Source of the DNA: Helicoverpa zea
Lineage: Eukaryota > Arthropoda > Insecta > Lepidoptera > Noctuidae
NCBI RefSeq assembly: GCF_022581195.2
Contig: NC_061472.1
Span: forward strand, 1,922,001 to 1,986,000
DNA length: 64,000 nt
Reading direction: 5' to 3'
The number at the start of each line of letters is the position of its first letter. Positions within the stretch are counted from its first letter, which is position 1. Positions 57,740-64,000 of the stretch are shown in pieces. Below the pieces are notes generated by a model. The model searched no databases. It worked only from the letters and a program-made list of their open reading frames with translations, and was not told the origin of the DNA. The translations under genes were made by a program, and so were the position numbers.

Positions 57740-59520
57740 GGATATATCAGAGTAAGCCTAACTAAGCCTACCATAAAACACATCATAATTCCCTACGATA
57801 CCCATATTACGTAAATGAAATCTCCATACATATGACAATGTCCGCTTGTTTAAATACACTTAAAAGAGAGAACTTTTTGTCTGTTTGTCATGATAAGTTT
57901 GTTCGGTAACTGCGCTGTTTGATGGGGTCATAACTAAATTGTTTAATTAAGACCCCATTGGTCCACCTGTTACAATTTGTTGTGTTTTGTTTGGATAGTT
58001 TCAATATCATTTTCTTTTTGTTGTATTGATAGAAAACCTTGATTTATTTGTCATTCAATAATTTAGTAGCAGCTTGGACATATTGCCTTCTGTGGGGGTT
58101 TCTGAAAGAGTACCTACCTAACTGCTCTTGGCTCCAGAAGGAACAAAGTTGGTTTTTGTCAATAAGTCTGACACTCACTCTGGCTGTACTTTCAGCAAGA
58201 GGGAACATTTAATGATGAAGAAAAATCATACTGCCTTATAAATATTATGAAATAACAAATTTATTTCGTTAAAATAGAAGTTAAAAACTAATTCAGTCAT
58301 AACTAGAGGCGGAGGTAGAAGGTAGGTAGGAATGTTATTAATTAATTTACAATAAATATTTTATTTAAAGTAATACCGTCAGCTATTCCAATTAACAAAT
58401 AACAAAACCATCAAAGGCCTTTAAACAATACATAAAATACAAAATTATGTTCCACATATAAAGCTTTAGCTCCAAACAAAACCTCTAAAACGACAAACAA
58501 TTTAATCAAACGCTACACTAATAAAAGTATAATTAAAATTTAGAGCAAAACACAGAGCTAAATAATTAGCATGTATTATGAAATATTTTGTCCACAAAAT
58601 TATTAATTAATTTTGTTCAACCACAGTGTTTGGGACAAAAACGTGTATTCAAAGTTTTAATTGTTTTCACCATGTGGGGTTTCATTAGGCACTAATTGTG
58701 TGAAGTATGTCCTTATTTAGGGACCTTTGGGACCTTTTTGTATTGAATCCTTTTGAAAAGCTGAAGTTTTAATTTATTGGCATCAAAAGAATTTTAGGAA
58801 GAGAGGATAGGTACCTACTGTGTAAAATGTGATTAAATTAATTTCAATCGGAGTTTTTTCGAATATTGAAGGTATAGTTGTTTTCGTTGTCCAAAAATCT
58901 GGATTTCTTAAAACCACATAAAAAGCCATTCACTTATTTAAAAGTTACGGTATCATGGACAGGCAGACAGCCACCACATAGTGGTCATTATTATGGCACC
59001 CTTTTCTTACAAAAGATAAGAAAGAAAAATCATATTCCTTCTCAGGTATTTCTGACTTCAGAAGTTGAAATCACATACACAGTTTTTATTATACTTTACT
59101 TAATAATAGTAAGACACGCTATCTTTCAAGTCTGTATCATATGTTTTCAATGACTATGACTCACCAGTGAGTTCCGCTAGAAGATTTTTTATTCAGCCAA
59201 TGAGACCGTAAAATCTGAAGTGAGGAACACGCACTGCGCAAGTGCAATGATCAATGCTTGGTCATTTCAGTTCTATTTGAGAAGACTTTGTCATACAATC
59301 CGAAATAGTATAACTTAACACTTAGTAACTGTAGAAAATAATGCAAGTTAATAATTGACTATATTATGAACTTCACTCAAATTTACTTACTAACTTTTCT
59401 ACAATAAGTCAAGTATAATTTATCACAAGAGGTCTAAGTACAACAAATATATATGGCGATTGTGAAACAAAATATGTATGAAATGAAATGATTTTTATAT
59501 ATCGCCAATCAATAGAAGAG
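57740..59520. other. no recognised gene
   Basis: AT-rich DNA; the plus-strand ORF at 58878-59153 has no clear coding bias. Confidence 0.4.
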
Positions 59521-59524
59521 ACTA

Positions 59525-59730
59525 TCCCCCTTACTTATAAAATCTCTAATCACCTTCTAAGCAACATTTTAACTAATCACTACTTAAAGTCTTAAGTAGT
59601 GATTAAATGTTAGTTAAGACATGCTTAAGCAGCGTTTATAAGTATGAATTTTATTAAACAGCCCTTAAGTATTACTTATTTAAGTAACTTATTACTTATT
59701 TAAATTCACGTTTATAAGTTAGGCTGTTAA
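59525..59730. mobile_element. probable MITE with internal hairpin
   Basis: CCCTTACTTATAAA at the left and TTTATAAGTTAGG at the right form short imperfect inverted ends. Inside, AATCACTACTTAA and TTAAGTAGTGATT are perfect 13-bp inverse copies with a 4-bp loop, and CTTAAG/TTTATAAGT words recur. No coding capacity. Confidence 0.45.
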
Positions 59731-59739
59731 TTGCCAATT

Positions 59740-62700
59740 CACGACGTTTAAATATCTCTCTAAAAAAACTCAGCAAATATACCAATACTAAAACATTTCC
59801 TCACTCCAAACAGTTCCCATACAATTCGCCCAATAGATACGAAACTCGATAACTGAACAGTTAAACTAACCAGATGCAATCAACTGTACTGCAGTTTCAT
59901 TGCAGTCCAAGTTTCGGTTCGCTGATTAAATTTGCAGTTTGCAGAGGTGAACGTGAGAGTTAGTAATTAGAGTAGTCCGGGGACTAGATGAAGACAACTT
60001 GGGTATGTATGATAATCTAGAAGTTTTGTTGAGGATAGTGTGTGAGTTAAGGAAGCTGGTGAAAACCGGGATGTGTCTGGTGATTGAATTTTTGCCACCC
60101 ACAATATTCTATGCGTCTATTGATACGTAAATCTATGTGATTCTGCTTAATCCATGCTACTTAAAGAGGAAGAAAAAGGACTTCAGAAATCCTGGATTTG
60201 AACAAGATGTTTAAAGTTGTGTACCGTATAATTATGTGAATCTTCGTTGAGGAAGGAAATATTAAAATTCCGATCAGTCGGAAACAAGTGTCGTTTCGAT
60301 CAAGTCTCGTTTCCTGACCTTTAAAGGCAAAGTCAAAGTTTTTACTTCAAATAGGAATTCGCAAGCTCTTATAAAATGTCACACTAGTGGCACGATTTCA
60401 AAAAGTAGGTCTTATGGTGTGATTTAGAGTAAAAAATATTTTTTGTAATTCTTTTCTTCTTATCCGTAAAAGTAAAATATATAAAACCCTTGCCACGCTT
60501 AATGACGATTCAATTAAAATAGTTATTAAATCTTCGTAACTTTAAATCCCGACCTACCACAAAGCTAAGTCAACCGTGTCATCGTTACAAAAAGTGTAAT
60601 TAAGTCAAATTCATCATTGTCACAGCCACACGCATTGTGACAGTCATCTTAGAATTGGTCAAGTGTGAATTGGATCTAAGTTGGACCTCTATGAGGAGAT
60701 CAGACAGACTCCGGCTAAAACTAGGTAAGAAGTTTTGGGTCTTTTACAATAACTTGACCTGATGTCTAAGGCTTCGGTTTAGGTCATAGGATTGGGTAAC
60801 CCTACAATTAAATAATTATTGAAAATACGTATATTGATCTTCTGCAGGACCATCCTAAACTTAAAGCTTTATCTAACTCCAAAGGGGTCAACAACTTAAT
60901 AGATAATCATATAGGAGCATAAGTGTCTCTCACAACAACCAAGTCTTATAAACAGAACAAAAAATAAACTTCACTTGACAAACCAATTCAATACAGCTAA
61001 TAAATAATAAAGAAAATCATAGATTACAGCATAAAGCAATCAGAGTCACAATAGAAGACATTTCAAGATTAATATTGGTCATTTTGACCATATTAACTAT
61101 ACTACTCAACCGGAGAATGTAAAAACCAACATATATCATGCAGCCAAAAAAGAAAATAATCGATACAAAATGTTAGAAAGAAATGCTTTTACAACCGCAA
61201 AATGTAATTGTAGGTTCTCACAATTCAAAGGTCCTAATTATAATTTGAATCGTTTAGGAGTTAAATATTTTCGGCGTCAAATAGACTAAAAAATGTTTGA
61301 AGACATCGTCTCGTGTTTGGTCAACAGAGCGGAAGAATAGAAGATGTGTGGACCTGTGTATTTTGTACAAAAAAAGTATATGATATTATCTTACCGAAGC
61401 AATGCTGATGATACAGATAAAAAATTGAATAAAATATGTGCAGACCGACAAAAATATGCACTAAATCAGTTTTCGTACCGTTTACTATGATATTAATTAT
61501 ATGTTCAAAAAGTAAATAGTTGTTTTATAAAATTTTATTCTAAGCTATAATTAATTAAACTTTATAGGAAGGTATTACAATAAACCGCAATTAAATTCAC
61601 AGCTCATCACAAATTAGCATGCATAGCGCATCCTTTACTTCCTAACTAATTCTTGCGAATGAATCACTACAAAATGAAGGACATCACGATAGAGAAAATA
61701 CAAATTATTCATTACTTTTAAATACAATTAATTTGTACGCATTCCCATGAAGAGAATACGAGATGAACCTTGGAATGCAGAGCATGAGAATATTTGAGAC
61801 CATTTTCGCATGAAAAAGTATTTTAATATAACATATATCTACGTATATGTATCCAGATAACATAAACATAAAAAAAACATGAAATAATTATTTACCCTTA
61901 TGAACTCTAATTCATGAGGGTAAATAATTATTTAAAAAAATCACTTTCCTTTTTTTAATGCCCTAATATGAAGAAAATAAACCGTAACTCCCAAAATTAT
62001 TACGTAAAAAAATAAGATATTCGCTAGATTTTTCACACCTTGAGACGTTCATAAACTATCTTACTTCATTTTTTTTCAGCATTACATTTTTGCAATTCCA
62101 CATCAAAACTCACTTCGCAACATTACCAAGATTACATCAGCTCTCATCTAAAACGGTAAACCTAGCAACAAAATTAAAATTCAAACATCGTCTCCACAGC
62201 TTCCCCTGTTCGCGCGGATGACTCACTTGCAGAAGTAGGCCGGTGGTGGCCACCGCTTTAGAAAAAAACCTACACCTTATCTGTTGCATCAGATAATGTA
62301 TAGGGTGTTTTGTCTGGGTGTTTTTTTATTATTTCTGTAACTTAATAAGTAGATAAGTATTTTTTTGGTAACATTTTAATATTTTATTGAACCCATAATT
62401 ATTAACATTAAATTTAAAAAGTTAATATATAAAGATCAGTAAATTCGTTTTCGATATGTAATGTGAAACGTGGTGGAAAATATGATTGTTCTGTTTAGAT
62501 TCACTTATACTTTATGATCATAATTAGCATTTCTAGAATACTTGCCTGTACATATTAAAGATTACATGTATCTTAATCACTTTTCCTCCTAATATTCTGA
62601 TTGTCATAATGGACCCAAATGCTATCAACTGTAATAAACCCTGCTACGAATTCAAGGCCAAATAGCATAGAAGATATGTCTTGTAAAAAGGAAAAAACTC

Positions 62701-63457
62701 TAAATAATTACTTATTACATAAGAAAATCTGTCTACGTAAATAACTTTCTTAAAAACAAATCTCTAACTAAGCCATTTTATTTCTTCTTCACTCCCACAG
62801 GTAAAACTCACAACACAAGCTATACTACAACATACATCTTTAACAGCTTCAATAAACCTAACAGCTCAACACATACATTATCCGAGCTAATCTAAAGTCT
62901 CGTACACATTGTCTAGACACAAGTCTGTCTGTGTCAACTGTGTCTGACATACTCGTAAACTTGTGTGCTTGATCTGTTGGTTTGAAAGCTCTCATGTTTG
63001 CTTTTAGAGGTTAAAAAGTTAATTTAAGAAATTATCTATCGTTTTGTGGTCGTGTCTTTTTAGACAGTTTTTTTTTGTAACTGCAATTTCGTTATGTAAT
63101 TCACATTTAGACACTATTATAGTAAACTTTGGAGTTACTTGTCATCTTAATAGCATCGCATATAGTTGACCAAATATTCGTTTTCAAAATTCTAATAAAA
63201 AATAAAATAACCCATAAACCGTACATTATTACTTTAATACTAAATACTATAATACATACATGATTACTATAATACACAAACCGTACAGCAAAAAGAGTAA
63301 AACAAATTAATATCATGTCTGATTAAAAATCGAACACCCTCTATCACCGGTGCGCCTGCGCGGATGACTCATATCCCGATCGTCAAACACTCTCACGACA
63401 AAGCATAGTGAAAAATAAATACCGACGAATTTGTAGCAATACATACAACGAACATAA
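59740..63457. other. no recognised gene
   Basis: AT-rich DNA with a long hairpin at 61882-61933 and two copies of a 14-bp TGACTCA-containing word (62212, 63358). No convincing exon seen. Confidence 0.4.
61882..61933. repeat. 52-bp near-perfect hairpin
   Basis: Arms of 22 bp (61882-61903 and 61912-61933) are reverse complements with one mismatch around an 8-bp loop. The arms read AAATAATTATTTACCCT. It could be a terminal remnant of a foldback element. Confidence 0.65.
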
Positions 63458-64000
63458 GGACATGTTTATTTATTTATTTATTTATTTATTACAGGGTTTA
63501 CCAACAGCTTCTGTGTAGATAAAGCTTAGAGTACAATTTTTGTTATTACTAGGACTTACACAGTCGCCAATTCTAGGTTAACCAACATACGCTAAATAAT
63601 GATAGAAAATTATACAAAACAAAAAACACTTCTTATTAAAATTAAAATTAAAGTAAAACTAAACTTGTTGCAATACATAACACATAAACTTATGAGAACA
63701 ATAAAAACTGTCTTAGAAATACTTACAACTTATAAAACTATATTTTGTGAGAACATCATGAGATCAAAACTTAGGGTAACTAAAAATGTAAAAAATATAA
63801 ATTAAAATAAAAATTCAAATAAAAATTCAAATACAAATAGAGCAATAGAATAACATAAAAACATAACATTTTACGTAACATTTTGTCGATGTTGCAATTT
63901 TTGGGATTCCAGTAATTGGGCCTTAAAGGTATTAATCGAGACATTGTAAATGTCAAGATCTGGAGCTGATTTAATCACTGAGTTCATCTCTCTGCTGAGT
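63458..64000 (-). mobile_element. LINE 3' end (CR1/jockey type), partial
   Basis: On the minus strand, from the window edge to about 63868, a frame reads EMNSVIKSAPDLDIYN, then INTFKAQLLESQ to a stop, like the C-terminal end of LINE ORF2 proteins (…SAP-L--FK--L). A 3' UTR of about 370 bp follows, ending in a (TAAA)n tail (TTTA repeats at 63465-63491 on the plus strand). Catalytic domains would be beyond the right edge. Confidence 0.5.

Overview
The window is eukaryotic and AT-rich, and most probably comes from a moth or butterfly (Lepidoptera). The repeats point there: RTE-type retrotransposon C-termini ending in a WMR/QQW-type peptide and a (GAT)n tail, tRNA-derived SINEs, short Helitron-like elements bounded by TC and CTAG with AT insertion sites, and many TA-flanked MITEs. 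There are no bacterial operons, ribosome binding sites or CRISPR arrays. No species or chromosome can be named from the sequence alone.

Only one complete protein gene is clear: an uninterrupted 442-codon gene at 49139-50467 (+), lysine-rich at the N-terminus and cysteine-rich at the C-terminus, with a possible splice acceptor just before its ATG and a poly(A) signal after it. Two further host exons are candidates: a 151-nt first coding exon at 14507-14657 (-) in front of a CpG-rich promoter-like stretch (about 14.66-15.72 kb), and a short terminal exon at about 21438-21532 (+).

Mobile elements fill much of the rest: an RTE fragment (1-292); a tRNA-type SINE (12.17 kb); Helitron-like elements (17.5, 25.6, 28.9, 30.7 and 44.0 kb); two identical 231-bp MITEs 28 kb apart (28037-28267 and 56003-56233); a 5'-truncated RTE insertion with clean target-site duplication (30145-30314); a SINE with a 16-bp target-site duplication (37182-37567); a pogo-like DNA transposon remnant nested inside another inverted-repeat element (41.17-42.70 kb); a MITE at 53.4 kb; a foldback element with arms of about 156 bp (57292-57735); and a LINE 3' end running off the right edge.

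The most unusual content is a set of broken or very short coding tracts without introns. They lie on alternating strands, are often only tens of bases apart, and are densest at 2.5-11.6 kb, with further groups at 18.3-20.2, 26.9-27.9, 38.7-39.6 and 44.1-47.2 kb. Several have a clear excess of G at codon position 1 and carry in-frame stops and frame changes. I recognise none of the proteins. Compact, alternating, intronless packing suggests the decayed remains of inserted foreign DNA, such as a large insect DNA virus or an unfamiliar large mobile element. This is an inference: each tract alone is close to what chance gives in AT-rich DNA.
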